Counted from the stretch's first letter, positions 8,353-18,619 are shown. The stretch is DNA of 64,000 bases from Lachnospiraceae bacterium (GCA_022769625.1 JALEJP010000022.1:62001-126000); one strand, 5' to 3'. The notes: a model not told the origin generated them from the letters alone. Translations and numbers: made by a program.

Positions 8353-9378
8353 TTATTTGATAAACATAGCATCCCCAAAAGAGAAAAACCGATATCGTTG
8401 TTTTACTGCTTCTTCGTATGCTTTCATGATCTTATCCTTGCCGGCAAGTGCAGAGACCAGCATTACCAGGGTGGATTCCGGAAGATGAAAATTTGTGATC
8501 AGACGGTCGATCAGTTTAAACTGATATCCCGGATAGATAAAGATATCCGTCCATCCGCTTCCCGCTTTTAACACACCCTTTTCATCCGTGGCAGATTCCA
8601 GTGTACGACAGCTGGTTGTGCCCACTGCCACCACCTTTCCGCCGTTCCTTTTCGTTTCATTGATCAGCTTTGCCTGATCCTCCTCCACAATATAAAACTC
8701 GGAATGCATATGATGCTCGGTCACATCATCCACTTTCACCGGACGGAAGGTGCCAAGACCCACATGCAGCGTGACATGGGCAATCTTGACTCCCTTTTCC
8801 GCGATCTGTTCCAGTAATTCCGGTGTAAAGTGAAGTCCTGCCGTGGGTGCTGCCGCAGAACCGTCATGCTTTGCATAGACTGTCTGATAACGGTTTTTGT
8901 CCTTGAGCTGATGGTGAATGTAGGGCGGAAGCGGCATCTGTCCCAGCTGATCCAGAATTTCCTCAAAAATCCCATCATAACAGAACCGGATCAGACGGTT
9001 TCCTTCTTCCACCACATCCACAACCTCTCCCGTGAGCAAGCCTTCTCCAAAAGAGATTTTCGTACCGATGCGACATTTCTTTCCCGGCTTCACAAGCGTT
9101 TCCCAGATATTATTCTCTCTTCTTTTCAGAAGAAGTACCTCGATTTTTGCATCTGTTCCAACTTTACTTCCAAACAGCCTTGCAGGAATCACTTTTGTAT
9201 TGTTGACTACCAGGCAGTCCCCCGGATTTAAATATTCCACAATATCCCGAAAAATACGATGTTCCATCTCTCCGGTATTGCGGTCGAGTACCAGCAGCCT
9301 TGAACTTGACCGATCCTCAAGCGGATCCTGGGCAATCAGCTCTTCCGGCAGGTCAAAATAAAAATCAGATGTTTTCAT
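8353..9378 (-). CDS. queA: S-adenosylmethionine:tRNA ribosyltransferase-isomerase
   Basis: Transfers and rearranges the ribose of AdoMet onto preQ1 in tRNA to make epoxyqueuosine. 341 residues, full length. Signature blocks include [18 protein letters not shown] at the start, [40 protein letters not shown] and [18 protein letters not shown]. Start taken at the ATG at 9378 because GGAG lies six bases upstream; a longer form from 9390 has a poor site. Last gene of the pheS-pheT-phosphatase-queA run. Other queuosine genes are not in the window. Confidence 0.96.
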   Translation of the reverse strand: MKTSDFYFDLPEELIAQDPLEDRSSSRLLVLDRNTGEMEHRIFRDIVEYLNPGDCLVVNNTKVIPARLFGSKVGTDAKIEVLLLKRRENNIWETLVKPGKKCRIGTKISFGEGLLTGEVVDVVEEGNRLIRFCYDGIFEEILDQLGQMPLPPYIHHQLKDKNRYQTVYAKHDGSAAAPTAGLHFTPELLEQIAEKGVKIAHVTLHVGLGTFRPVKVDDVTEHHMHSEFYIVEEDQAKLINETKRNGGKVVAVGTTSCRTLESATDEKGVLKAGSGWTDIFIYPGYQFKLIDRLITNFHLPESTLVMLVSALAGKDKIMKAYEEAVKQRYRFFSFGDAMFIK

Positions 9379-9409
9379 TGTAATCTCCATTCTCTGTCTG
9401 TTTGTATAT

Positions 9410-10039
9410 TTATAAACAGGAATCTTCGTAATAGATGTGATTTTCCTCTACCAAAACAGGGCTGCCCACTTTCTCACAGTCCACCACAGACACCGCACAG
9501 TTTTTGGAAACGCCGCCGTGCCAGTAATCCTTGCGCGAACTCTCCCGCAGACTGTTCAGCAGCCCCCTAAGAGCACATCCATGGGTAGACACCAGTATCG
9601 TCTTGTCCATAAACTCCCTGCGGCTGCAGATATCCCGCATAAAATCAGCCGTCCTTTTTTCCACATCATCCAGGCTTTCTCCTCCTGGTGCCGCTTTGAA
9701 ATTCTCCGGTGCATCAAAAAAGCTGGAAAACCATTCTTCCGGGACATTTTTTTCCGGTCCGGCAAAGCATTTTCCCTCATACACGCCAAAGCTGATTTCA
9801 ATCAGCCTCTCATCCGGAATGATTGGTACATGACGCCCTGCAAGCAGACATTCGGCCGTATGTCTTGCACGGATCAGCGGACTGGTAAAAGCCATATCAA
9901 AAGGAATATCCCTCAGTGCTTCCCCCGTTAATCTGGCCAGGCGAACCCCATTTTCATTTAAGTCAATGTCAGAACGCCCCTGGAGACGCTTTTTCGCATT
10001 CCAGGGGGTCTGACCATGACGTATGATATACATTCTCAT
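9410..10039 (-). CDS. Histidine phosphatase family protein
   Basis: Phosphatase of the phosphoglycerate-mutase/CobC fold, 209 residues. The catalytic RHG triad is R7-H8-G9 in [12 protein letters not shown], with [13 protein letters not shown] after it, the second arginine in [23 protein letters not shown] and the second histidine in [13 protein letters not shown]. Substrate cannot be told from sequence. GGAG sits seven bases before the ATG. It lies between pheT (13 bases upstream) and queA and is probably co-transcribed. Confidence 0.88.
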   Translation of the reverse strand: MRMYIIRHGQTPWNAKKRLQGRSDIDLNENGVRLARLTGEALRDIPFDMAFTSPLIRARHTAECLLAGRHVPIIPDERLIEISFGVYEGKCFAGPEKNVPEEWFSSFFDAPENFKAAPGGESLDDVEKRTADFMRDICSRREFMDKTILVSTHGCALRGLLNSLRESSRKDYWHGGVSKNCAVSVVDCEKVGSPVLVEENHIYYEDSCL

Positions 10040-10051
10040 CGATTTTCTCCA

Positions 10052-12469
10052 TTACTGGCGCAGTTCGATTCCCATACTTTCCAGACCATTCAGCAGCTTC
10101 TTCATAATGGAAGTGATCTCTGCCTCCTCCATGGTCTTATCTTTTGCACGGAATACAACCGAATATGCCATAGACTTATAACCTTCTTTAATCTGGGAAC
10201 CCTCATAGATATCAAACAGCTTGTAGCTCTCCAGATGTTTTCCGCCGCGCTGTTCGATCATTTTTTCGATATCACCGGCAAGTACCTGTTTCGGAACAAC
10301 CATGCTCAGGTCACGTGTCACCGCCGGGAATTTCGGAATACCCTCATATTTGCGGTCAAAAGAAGCACATGCCACGATTTCCGGCATATCAAGAACAGCC
10401 ACATATGCCTTCTCACCGATACCATAGCTGTCAGCCACCTGCGGATGTACTTCACCCAGGTAACCGATCACTTTTCCATCGTACACGATATTCGCCTGAC
10501 GTCCCGGATGAAGGGAAGGATTGCCAGCTTTCGGATCATAAACAGGTGCCTTGTGCATACCCGCTTTTTCCAGGAATTCCTCCACCACGCCTTTCATGGT
10601 AAAGAAATCACCTTCTCCATACATACCAAGCGTAAACTGCATACGCTCATCCGGAAGCTCGGTAAGCGGAAGAGCCTTCGGCAGATAAATATTGGCAAGC
10701 TCATACAAACGCACATTTTTGTTGCGATGGCTGTAATTATATCCAAGGGAAGACAGCATACCATTCAAAGAGGTGGTACGCATAATGCTGAAATCATCAC
10801 CCAACGGATTGGAAATACGGATTGCCTGACGAAGCGGAGAATCCTCCGGAATGCGCAGCTTGTCAAATACCTTTGGACTTTCAAAGGAATAATTCATTCC
10901 CTGGGAGAAACCGCAGAATTCTGCAATGTCTTTCGCCACATTTTCCACTCTGTGATGGAACTGAAGCTTTCCGGTAGTAGCCTCACCCTTTGGCAGTGTA
11001 GTCGGAATATTATCATATCCGTAGAAACGTGCAACCTCCTCTGCCAGATCCGCTGTGCGGAAAATATCATGGCGGAAGGTCGGTGCCACGATCTCATTCG
11101 TCCTCTCATCATACACCAGTTCAACACTGGCAAGGTAATTGAGCATCTGTTCTCTGGAAAGACTGGTTCCAAGCAGGGCATTGATACGCTCCGGCTCAAA
11201 TGTAACACGAACCGGCTCTTTTTTCTTTGAATAAACATCAACCATACCACCCACAACTTCACCGGCACCAAGCTCTTCGATCAGCTGGCAGGCACGGTCG
11301 ATGGCTGACTGTGCATTGTTCGGATCAAGGCCTTTCTCAAATTTACCGGATGCCTCGGTTCTCAGGCCAATCTTCTTTGCGGAAAGGCGGATATTGGTTC
11401 CATCAAAGCAGGCAGCTTCAAACATCATGGTTTTTACATCATCCGTAATCATGGAATTCTCTCCACCCATGATACCGGCTATACCCACTGCCTTTTCACC
11501 GTCACAGATCATCAGAACCGATTCGTCCATAGTGCGCTCCTGTCCGTCCAGTGTCACAAATTTCTCATCCTTTGCGGCACGGCGTACCACAATCTCATGA
11601 CCTGCAATGGTGTCATAATCATAAGCGTGCATAGGCTGACCATATTCTTCCATCACATAATTGGTAATATCAACGATATTATTAATCGGGCGGATACCGT
11701 TTGAGGCAAGTCTGCGCTGCATCCACTTTGGTGATGGTGCGATTTTAATATTTTTAACCACACGTGCACAATAACGGGGACAAAGATCCGGATCCTGCAC
11801 GGTAACCTTCACATAATCGTGGGCATCTTCCTCATTTCCCGTTCTGGTAACCACCGGCGGTACAAATTTCTTTCCAAAAGTAGCGGCAGCCTCTCTCGCA
11901 ATACCCAGCACACTGTAGCAGTCTACACGGTTTGATGTGATTTCATACTCAAAAACCACATCATCCAGTCCAAGTGCCTTTACTGCACTTTCCCCTACCA
12001 CAGCATCCTCCGGAAAAATATAAATGCCAAGTTCCGGTGCCTCTGGGTACATATCTCTGTTTGATCCAAGCTCTTCGATGGAGCACATCATACCGTTTGA
12101 CTCAATACCGCGCAGCTTACCCTTTTTGATTTTAATACCACCCGGTGTCATTTTCCCGTCATGATTTCCTGCAACGCGGCCGCCATCCAGAACAACCGGA
12201 ACCTTGTCGCCTTCTTTTACATTCGGGGCACCGGTCACGATCTGTATGGTTTCTGCTCCAATATTCACCTGACAGATAATCAGTTTATCTGCATCCGGAT
12301 GCTTCTCAATCTTTTCAATCTGTCCAATAACAATCTTATCCAGATCTGCGTCCTGACGTACAAATCCTTCCACCTTTGTGCCTGACAGTGTCATGGCATC
12401 GGTGTACTCCTGCGCCGTAACATCCAGCTCCGGAACATATGCTTTAATCCAAGATAATGATGTATTCAT
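10052..12469 (-). CDS. pheT: Phenylalanine--tRNA ligase beta subunit
   Basis: Large subunit of the alpha2-beta2 enzyme charging tRNA-Phe; it carries tRNA recognition and editing of mischarged Tyr-tRNA. 805 residues, typical length. Visible domains: N-terminal EMAP/OB-fold tRNA-binding (about 40-150, GQIEKIEKHPDADKL), B3/B4 editing region, B5 (about 400-480), catalytic-like core and the C-terminal ferredoxin-fold anticodon-binding domain (KFPAVTRDLSMVV). It follows pheS by 23 bases in the same T-box-controlled transcript. The opposite-strand open frame of 404 codons inside this gene is a shadow. Confidence 0.97.
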   Translation of the reverse strand: MNTSLSWIKAYVPELDVTAQEYTDAMTLSGTKVEGFVRQDADLDKIVIGQIEKIEKHPDADKLIICQVNIGAETIQIVTGAPNVKEGDKVPVVLDGGRVAGNHDGKMTPGGIKIKKGKLRGIESNGMMCSIEELGSNRDMYPEAPELGIYIFPEDAVVGESAVKALGLDDVVFEYEITSNRVDCYSVLGIAREAAATFGKKFVPPVVTRTGNEEDAHDYVKVTVQDPDLCPRYCARVVKNIKIAPSPKWMQRRLASNGIRPINNIVDITNYVMEEYGQPMHAYDYDTIAGHEIVVRRAAKDEKFVTLDGQERTMDESVLMICDGEKAVGIAGIMGGENSMITDDVKTMMFEAACFDGTNIRLSAKKIGLRTEASGKFEKGLDPNNAQSAIDRACQLIEELGAGEVVGGMVDVYSKKKEPVRVTFEPERINALLGTSLSREQMLNYLASVELVYDERTNEIVAPTFRHDIFRTADLAEEVARFYGYDNIPTTLPKGEATTGKLQFHHRVENVAKDIAEFCGFSQGMNYSFESPKVFDKLRIPEDSPLRQAIRISNPLGDDFSIMRTTSLNGMLSSLGYNYSHRNKNVRLYELANIYLPKALPLTELPDERMQFTLGMYGEGDFFTMKGVVEEFLEKAGMHKAPVYDPKAGNPSLHPGRQANIVYDGKVIGYLGEVHPQVADSYGIGEKAYVAVLDMPEIVACASFDRKYEGIPKFPAVTRDLSMVVPKQVLAGDIEKMIEQRGGKHLESYKLFDIYEGSQIKEGYKSMAYSVVFRAKDKTMEEAEITSIMKKLLNGLESMGIELRQ

Positions 12470-12492
12470 GGTAATTATTCCTTTCCTCTGCT

Positions 12493-13530
12493 TTAGAACT
12501 GTTTTAAGAAGCGAATATCGTTCTTATATAACTCACGCATATCGTCAATTTCATATTTTAAAAGTGCGATACGCTCCAAACCTACACCAAATGCAAAACC
12601 GGTGTACTCCTCCGGGTCGATGCCGCACATCTCAAATACATGCGGATGAACCATACCGCATCCAAGAATCTCTATCCATCCGGAACCCTTACAGAAACGG
12701 CAGCTGCAGCCATTGATTTCACCGGTTCCACCACATTTGAAACAGGTTACATCTACCTCGGCGCTTGGTTCTGTGAACGGGAAATGATGCGGGCGGAACT
12801 TCGTCTTTGTTTCCGGTCCAAACAGCTCTTTTGCAAACTCCTCAAGGGTGCCCTTGAGATCTGCAAAAGTAATATTTTTGTCTACCACAAGACCTTCGAT
12901 CTGGTGGAAGGAAGGAGAATGCGTCGCATCCACTTCATCCGAACGGAATACACGTCCCGGTGCGATCATGCGGATCGGAAGTTTCCCCTGTTCCATGACA
13001 CGGGCCTGTACAGGTGAGGTCTGGGTACGCAGCACAATTTCTTTATTAATATAGAAGGTATCCTGTTCATCCTTTGCCGGATGATTTGCCGGAATGTTCA
13101 GCTTTTCAAAATTGTAAAGATCATACTCTACCTCAGGTCCTTCCACCACCTCATATCCCATACCGATAAATATGCGCTCCACTTCCTCCAGCGCAATGGT
13201 GTTTGGATGGCGATGACCCACGTTAATCTTTTTAGCAGGAAGTGTAACATCGATTACTTCCTGTTTCATCTTTTCTTCTCTTGCTTTTTCCTCCAGATTT
13301 TTCTTTGTCTCTTCCAGGAAATTCTCTATGGCCGCTCTGGTCTCATTGACCATCTGTCCGACCAGTGGACGTTCTTCTGGCGCAACATTTTTCATACCCT
13401 TTAAAACAGCGGTCAGCTCACCTTTTTTTCCAAGAAAAGCAACTCTGACTTCATTTAACTTATCCAGTCTGTCTGACTCGCGGATCTGTTTCAGTGCTTC
13501 CTCCCGGATTGCCTGCAGTTTTTCTTTCAT
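12493..13530 (-). CDS. pheS: Phenylalanine--tRNA ligase alpha subunit
   Basis: Catalytic subunit of phenylalanyl-tRNA synthetase. 345 residues. N-terminal coiled-coil arm (about 1-90) binds tRNA; the class II core shows [14 protein letters not shown], motif 2 [13 protein letters not shown] with [11 protein letters not shown], and motif 3 [16 protein letters not shown]. Between them is a cysteine-rich insert ([20 protein letters not shown]) as in many clostridial PheS, possibly metal-binding. AAGGAG lies somewhat far (11 bases) from the ATG. Expression is controlled by the T-box leader directly upstream. Confidence 0.97.
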   Translation of the reverse strand: MKEKLQAIREEALKQIRESDRLDKLNEVRVAFLGKKGELTAVLKGMKNVAPEERPLVGQMVNETRAAIENFLEETKKNLEEKAREEKMKQEVIDVTLPAKKINVGHRHPNTIALEEVERIFIGMGYEVVEGPEVEYDLYNFEKLNIPANHPAKDEQDTFYINKEIVLRTQTSPVQARVMEQGKLPIRMIAPGRVFRSDEVDATHSPSFHQIEGLVVDKNITFADLKGTLEEFAKELFGPETKTKFRPHHFPFTEPSAEVDVTCFKCGGTGEINGCSCRFCKGSGWIEILGCGMVHPHVFEMCGIDPEEYTGFAFGVGLERIALLKYEIDDMRELYKNDIRFLKQF

Positions 13531-13605
13531 CTCACTTCATTCTCCTTATATAATAGTATTCCTGATTATGCAGTCACGGAATCTGTTCGCCATAATCAAA
13601 TGGCT

Positions 13606-13846
13606 ATAAAAAAAGCCCCGTCCTGTTAGGGACGAAGCATACTTCCGTGGTACCACCCTGATTCCTGTCACAGACAGGCACTCAAATGCTTAACGCGCAA
13701 ACACGTCGCCCCCTACTGATTTCAGGAACGCAGCTCCGGTGTGAAATTCGCTTTTCTGTCAGAACCTGGGAAGACTTCCAGCCGATGATCCTCCCTCTCT
13801 GTCGGAAAACAGTAAGCTACTGTGCACTTTCAAAGCCTTTTTATCT
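13606..13846 (-). promoter_or_regulatory. T-box leader (phenylalanine), pheST operon
   Basis: On minus the leader contains the T-box sequence GGTGGTACCACGG (13645-13657) that pairs with the uncharged tRNA acceptor end. The specifier codon is read as UUC (Phe) at 13743-13745, ten bases before the GGAGC element, the same place as the Leu codon in the leuA leader. It is followed by a CGTCC..GGACG stem and T7 (13608-13634) acting as terminator. Uncharged tRNA-Phe should favour antitermination and pheS expression. Confidence 0.93.
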
Positions 13847-13852
13847 TTTATT

Positions 13853-13881
13853 ACCTTATCACCCGATTTTCGTTCTGTCAA
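13853..13881 (-). promoter_or_regulatory. Sigma-A promoter of the pheST T-box leader
   Basis: TTGACA (13876-13881), 17-bp spacer, TAAGGT (13853-13858) on minus, positioned just before the T-box leader. Confidence 0.75.
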
Positions 13882-13910
13882 GAAAAAATCCCAAAATAGG
13901 GACAAAATAT

Positions 13911-14741
13911 TTATCCCCGGTATTTTTCCGGCTCATCCAGATAGCAGTTGATCTCCGCCCCCATAAACAAAAGCCACATGCAGAAATACAGCCACAGCAT
14001 TACCATGACCACTGTGGTAAGACTCCCGTAAATCGCCGACATCCCCTTGGAATATTCAATATAGATCGAAAAACCATAAGAAAAAATGGACCAGGCAAAG
14101 GCGGTGGCCACCGCTCCCGGAATCTGTGAAAAGAAATCCTGCCGTTCATAAGGCAGAAGTGAATACATCGCACAGAACACCATGCTCAGAATCAGGATCG
14201 TGCCGATGGTCCGGACACTGATGATCAGCCAGGACACTGCCCGCAGCCATGGAATATAATGGAGCAGATAATCATGCAGCAGATTACCAAATACAAAAAG
14301 ACCAATGGCAAGGATCAGAGACAGCAAAAGCAGCAGAATATAGAAAGCTGCCCGTATTCTTGCAATAAAATAATTCTTCTTCACATGTGTATCGTAAATC
14401 GTGTTAAGCCCATTGGAAATGGACATCATTGCCTTGCTGCAGGCCCATACAGCTGCAATAGCGGTACCAGAAATCAAAGCGGTGGATTTCGTGTAGACCG
14501 ATTCCACCAGCCTCTCCAGATAGGTATGAAATCCTTCCGGGAAGAATCCAAGCAGCAAAGACATGAGATCCTCCTCCGTCATGGGAGTATACTGAAGCAT
14601 TGTCAGCAAAAGCATCAGAAACGGAATAAAACCCATAATGATAAAAAAGGCTGACTGTGCCGAGTAGGCACTCACCCTGTCCTCTACGCTTTTATCTGAA
14701 AATTTAAGCCCCCATCGAATTAATTGTATTACGTAGCGCAT
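13911..14741 (-). CDS. YihY/BrkB-family inner membrane protein
   Basis: Integral membrane protein of 276 residues with about six hydrophobic segments. Family marks are DRVSAYSAQSAFFIIMGFIP near the N-terminus, SMSNGLNTIYDTHVKKNY-like wording at about 110 and MLWLYFCMWLLFMGAEINCYL at the C-terminus. The family was once annotated as ribonuclease BN, which is incorrect; its function is unknown. The 5' end overlaps the 3' end of the SpoIID-like gene by 13 bases, so the two are probably translated from one mRNA. Confidence 0.88.
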   Translation of the reverse strand: MRYVIQLIRWGLKFSDKSVEDRVSAYSAQSAFFIIMGFIPFLMLLLTMLQYTPMTEEDLMSLLLGFFPEGFHTYLERLVESVYTKSTALISGTAIAAVWACSKAMMSISNGLNTIYDTHVKKNYFIARIRAAFYILLLLLSLILAIGLFVFGNLLHDYLLHYIPWLRAVSWLIISVRTIGTILILSMVFCAMYSLLPYERQDFFSQIPGAVATAFAWSIFSYGFSIYIEYSKGMSAIYGSLTTVVMVMLWLYFCMWLLFMGAEINCYLDEPEKYRG

Positions 14742-16159
14742 ACCACTTCCACTCCGTCTCCATAATAGTACTGTAAGATTTCCACACAGGATTTCCCATC
14801 CTCTGCCATATGCTTTGCACCGTTCTGGCTCATACCGTCTCCATGTCCATAACCGCCGCCATTCAACAGGAATCCACTTAAAACGCCATCCGTATATTGC
14901 GGTGTCACGTAAAAAAACGCACTGGGCAAAAGCCCGATCTGTGGCTCCACACTTCCATCCTGAAGAATGACCTTCGTTTCCCCGGTCCTCAAAAGCCGAC
15001 GAATGGCATATTCCCCCTCCACACAGACACTGCCTGTGTCACCGGTAATCTGGAGCATTTCCACACGTCCCCGGTCGTTTCGTTTCAAAACGGTGACATC
15101 TGTCACCCTTCCCGTCTCTCCCGGATATTCTTCCCAAACCAGACTGTTCATAAGCTCCAGGGAAAACGCGACTTGCCATCGATACCACGGCTCTTCTTTT
15201 TCGCAGTCATCCTCCCGGACTCCTTCCAGAAAAGAGCAAAAAACTGCCTCCTCCGACAGTTCATCTTCGATACGAATCCCACAGGAGGTAGAATAATAAA
15301 GTGCCTGTTCGATTTCACCATTTTCTCTCATGATGAGTCCGGCTGTCTCCTGTACGGCCTGTACGGACTCCTCTGTTTTTCCGATGTTGTTATATACCTG
15401 ATAGGAAACACTGTCATCTACATCCGCTCCGAATCCGGCACAACGCTCTCCTCCGATCTGCCTCATGGCATAACATCTTGCACAGATTGCCTGAGCCTTC
15501 TGTGCTTCCATCGGATAGCTGGAAGGCATTTCGCTGGGAACCACATAGCAGAGATACGTTTCAAGAGGAAGCGTGTTCACCAGAAGCAGCCCTTCTTCCC
15601 GTTTTTCAACGGTAAAACTTCCCTCATAGGAGGGACAGGACTGGCTGCGCTTTAAAAGCGGAAGCTGAAAAACTCCTGCTTCATCCAGCGTCAGCACAGC
15701 TTTTCCTTCTGCCAGGCAAGTGCTTTTCCTGTCCAGACAAAGAGTATCTCCTGCCTGATAATGCTCCTCGGTATCCTGATAATGCAAAGTAAAAGGCACC
15801 GTCGCCTGTATGGTGATGCTGTTATGGTATTCACTCTGATAATCATCGCTGCAGATCAATACACGAATATCCGGATTTGCAGTCTCTTTCTCTTCGTCCG
15901 GCAGATACCCGGTCTCTGTCTCCCCAATCCCCTCTGCCATGGATTCTGCTTCCAGATGGGACTGGGTATTGTTGTTCTCCCGGGCCCGCCTGTTTTCCTC
16001 TTCCATTTTCTGCATCTGTTCCTCTTCTTTTGTCTTCCTCACCATTGCCTGGCGGATATCATGGAATCGATCCCCATATTTTTCATACAGAGAAAGACTC
16101 AATGCCGCCAGCACAGCACATCCAAGCAGTAAAAACTGTCTTCTGGCAGACTGGTTCAC
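14729..16159 (-). CDS. SpoIID/LytB-domain protein
   Basis: Membrane-anchored or secreted glycan-strand lytic transglycosylase relative. 476 residues from a GTG with AAAGGA nine bases upstream. One N-terminal helix (about 8-25), a charged linker rich in Glu/Arg to about residue 95, then the SpoIID domain: LPLETYLCYVVPSEMPSSYP, AICARCYAM and the signature GGYGHGDGMSQNGAKHMA at the C-terminus. True SpoIID is shorter; this longer form with a linker may be a vegetative paralogue. Role in engulfment or wall turnover is inferred from the domain. Confidence 0.87.
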   Translation of the reverse strand: MNQSARRQFLLLGCAVLAALSLSLYEKYGDRFHDIRQAMVRKTKEEEQMQKMEEENRRARENNNTQSHLEAESMAEGIGETETGYLPDEEKETANPDIRVLICSDDYQSEYHNSITIQATVPFTLHYQDTEEHYQAGDTLCLDRKSTCLAEGKAVLTLDEAGVFQLPLLKRSQSCPSYEGSFTVEKREEGLLLVNTLPLETYLCYVVPSEMPSSYPMEAQKAQAICARCYAMRQIGGERCAGFGADVDDSVSYQVYNNIGKTEESVQAVQETAGLIMRENGEIEQALYYSTSCGIRIEDELSEEAVFCSFLEGVREDDCEKEEPWYRWQVAFSLELMNSLVWEEYPGETGRVTDVTVLKRNDRGRVEMLQITGDTGSVCVEGEYAIRRLLRTGETKVILQDGSVEPQIGLLPSAFFYVTPQYTDGVLSGFLLNGGGYGHGDGMSQNGAKHMAEDGKSCVEILQYYYGDGVEVVCAT

Positions 16160-16276
16160 TTACAGGCATCCTTTCCCATTTCATTCTATGAGCCAAGGGA
16201 CAAATGGACATAAAATACATGCTTGTCGGGCAACTCATTCTGTTTAAATATATTCTTTTTTCCTGACAAAATACCG

Positions 16277-17335
16277 TTATTCAGAAAGAACACCAAAACG
16301 GTAAATCGTTGTTGTGTCGTATTTATCTCCCGCTTTCAAAACAGTCGTTGGAAAGGCTTCGTGATGCCCTGCATCCGGAAAGCCCTGTGTCTCCAGACAT
16401 AAACCGGAACGTTTTCCATAGACAACACCTTCTTTTCCGATGGGTCTGCTCTCTACAAAGTTTCCTGCATAAAACTGGACACCCGGAGCATCAGTCAATA
16501 CTTCCATCGTTCTGCCGCAGGTTTCTTCCGTAACCTGAGCAATCCTGCGAATACTGCCATTGCTCTCTGGAAGAACGTAATTGTGGTCATATCCCCCTGC
16601 GATCTTCAGCTGCTCATAATCTGCTCCAATATCTCTGCCGATTTTTTTAGCCACACGGAAATCCATCGGGGTACCCTCCACATCCAGGATCTCGCCCGTG
16701 GGAATCATCCCTTCTCCAACCGGTGTGAACGCGGATGCATCCAGCCAGAGCACATGATTCTCCACATTTCCGGATGCATGTCCGGCAAGATTATAGTAAC
16801 CATGGTTTGTCATATTTGCTATGGTATCTTTGTCTGAAATACCCTCGTAATGGATCCTGATCTCATTCTCATCCGTCAGGGTATAAGTAACGGTCACATC
16901 AAAGGTTCCCGGAAGTCCCTGCTCCCCATCTGCTCCTGTATGATGAAAACGGACACTGTTTTCCTTTGGATCTGCTTCTGCATCCCAGATGATTCCGCTG
17001 TATCCTTCGCTTCCGCTGTGCAGGCTGTTTTCTCCTTCATTCTTTTCCATCTGGTAAACTTTTCCGCCAATCACTGCCTGGGCATTCTTGACCCTGTTAC
17101 CGTTACGACCGATGCAGGCACCAAAATAACAGGTACCCTTTTCATAATCCTGTACGTCCCCGTATCCTAAAAGTACATCATCCATCCTGCCTTTCGCATC
17201 CGGCACGATGATCGATACCAGAGTGGCACCATAATCGCTGACCTCCATTGCCATACCTCTGCTATTAACAACGGTATACAGATGTGCCTCGCTTCCCTTT
17301 GAAGTTTTGCCAAATTCACTGACTTTAATTCCCAT
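16277..17335 (-). CDS. galM: Aldose 1-epimerase (mutarotase)
   Basis: Interconverts alpha and beta anomers of galactose and glucose. 352 residues. GalM blocks: YGATLVSIIVPDA, CIGRNGNRVKNA, ENSLHSGSEGYSG, the catalytic histidine in MTNHGYYNLAGH, GGYDHNYVL and the catalytic glutamate near the C-terminus in CLETQGFPDAGHH. The ATG at 17335 is chosen because AGGAGG lies eight bases before it; an upstream in-frame start at 17404 has no site. It stands alone between the SpoIID-like gene and the MerR gene, with no other galactose genes nearby. Confidence 0.95.
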   Translation of the reverse strand: MGIKVSEFGKTSKGSEAHLYTVVNSRGMAMEVSDYGATLVSIIVPDAKGRMDDVLLGYGDVQDYEKGTCYFGACIGRNGNRVKNAQAVIGGKVYQMEKNEGENSLHSGSEGYSGIIWDAEADPKENSVRFHHTGADGEQGLPGTFDVTVTYTLTDENEIRIHYEGISDKDTIANMTNHGYYNLAGHASGNVENHVLWLDASAFTPVGEGMIPTGEILDVEGTPMDFRVAKKIGRDIGADYEQLKIAGGYDHNYVLPESNGSIRRIAQVTEETCGRTMEVLTDAPGVQFYAGNFVESRPIGKEGVVYGKRSGLCLETQGFPDAGHHEAFPTTVLKAGDKYDTTTIYRFGVLSE

Positions 17336-17506
17336 GTTCCTGTCCTCCTTTTTCTCTGTTGTCGTCCCTTTCTTCCTGCACCCTGCAAAATCATTCCTGG
17401 GCACTACTTTCTTTCCCAGTATACTCTATTTCCACCTTTGTGACAATGAAAAGTCATGATCTTTTTTCTTAAATGACTGTACCGTCGTGTTCTCACGGCT
17501 TTTCCA

Positions 17507-18364
17507 TTATCTGAGATTTCGGAAGTATCCAAACCAGCTGCTGCAAATTAAAACAAAAAAAATCACAAAAAACAGGATTCCATAGCCAAACTCTCCCGTC
17601 GAATAAATGACCATTGCCACCACCAATGCCGCAGCAAGAATCGGTATCCAGACCTTGGATATCACACGCATCAGAAGATATCTTCTATCTGACATTCCCT
17701 CCGGTTTTGCCTCCCCGGCATGTTTCATCTGACAGTGTACCACAGCACCAAATCTGGAAAATTTGCGGTCGGCCACGTATTCCACACCATCTATCGTAAA
17801 TTCCGGATACATGCCTTCCTTTGTCACAACCAGATCAAGATTGTTTTCTTCTGCATATTTACACAGTGCCTGGGTAAATTCCCGGGCATTCATGCACATA
17901 TTATCCGGCATGAAGGTAAAATAATTCTTTTTTTCAGATCTGTTAACTTTTTTAAAATCTGACAGAAAATCTGCAAACACAGCCCCCTGTCTCTCCCTTC
18001 TCTCCATCTGATTCAGATAGTACTCTTCATCAAAATCGTCCAGCTTCTTTTCCCGGATCTCACTACAGAAATTCAGCATATCCGTCACGCGCTCTTTTTC
18101 TTCTTTGAGGCGAACTTTCTGTCGTTCCAGTGCATCCTCAAGTACAAGCTCCCCGTCAAACATCCTCCGGATATCCTCAAGCGGCATATCCAGACTGCGG
18201 AACAGGCGGATCCGTTTCAGTCTCCGGATATCCTCGTCTGTATATTCCCGGTAATGATTCTCTTCGTTTCGTACCGGATGCAAAAGCCCCATTTTTTCAT
18301 AATAGCGGATGTTCTGTCTGCCAACGCCGCTCTGTCTTTCTGCCTCTTTTATATTATTGCTCAT
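17507..18364 (-). CDS. MerR-family regulator with C-terminal membrane segments
   Basis: 285 residues. The N-terminal winged helix (about 3-70: GVGRQNIRYYEKMGLLHPVR, HYREYTDEDIRRLKRI) is a typical MerR DNA-binding domain, followed by a dimerisation coiled coil (about 75-130). The middle (about 145-225) resembles no effector domain I recognise. The end has two hydrophobic helices (about 233-250 and 256-276), so the regulator is probably membrane-anchored, unusual for MerR proteins. AGGAGG precedes the ATG at 18364; the longer upstream frame crosses the promoter and is rejected. Autoregulation is likely from the operator at 18399-18429. Confidence 0.88.
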   Translation of the reverse strand: MSNNIKEAERQSGVGRQNIRYYEKMGLLHPVRNEENHYREYTDEDIRRLKRIRLFRSLDMPLEDIRRMFDGELVLEDALERQKVRLKEEKERVTDMLNFCSEIREKKLDDFDEEYYLNQMERRERQGAVFADFLSDFKKVNRSEKKNYFTFMPDNMCMNAREFTQALCKYAEENNLDLVVTKEGMYPEFTIDGVEYVADRKFSRFGAVVHCQMKHAGEAKPEGMSDRRYLLMRVISKVWIPILAAALVVAMVIYSTGEFGYGILFFVIFFVLICSSWFGYFRNLR

Positions 18365-18398
18365 TTCCTTCACCCTCCTTATGTATGTTATGTATGCT

Positions 18399-18429
18399 AT
18401 CATAAAGGGTATAGCAACTATAAGGTCAA
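18399..18429 (-). promoter_or_regulatory. MerR-type promoter/operator with 19-bp spacer
   Basis: TTGACC (18424-18429) and TATGAT (18399-18404) on minus are separated by 19 bp, the overlong spacer that MerR activators correct by twisting DNA. The spacer contains the dyad TATAG-ttg-CTATA. It lies directly upstream of the MerR gene. Confidence 0.8.
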
Positions 18430-18513
18430 GTTTTTTCTTAATAATAACATGGAAACGCCATCCGCGCAACAAACCTGCCGCTATCCGCTTTCTCCGAATA
18501 CAGAGCAACACTG

Positions 18514-18557
18514 AAAAAAAAGGCCTTATGCCGACTTTTCCATCTGCATAAAGCCTT
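18514..18557 (-). terminator. Intrinsic terminator after the small Nif11-like gene
   Basis: On minus AAGGCTTTATGC and GCATAAGGCCTT form a stem with one mismatch followed by T7 (18514-18520). It closes the Dabb-rlmH-ddh-small-gene transcript. Confidence 0.82.
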
Positions 18558-18619
18558 CCACTTTCTCTTTTGCCTGGTAACCAACCATACCCAAAAGCTT
18601 CTGCCGGATACTATCCCGG

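Noticed and set aside
10016..11230. 404-codon open frame on plus inside pheT
   Set aside because: Exactly antisense to a fully conserved pheT; no ribosome site and no family resemblance; a codon-bias shadow.
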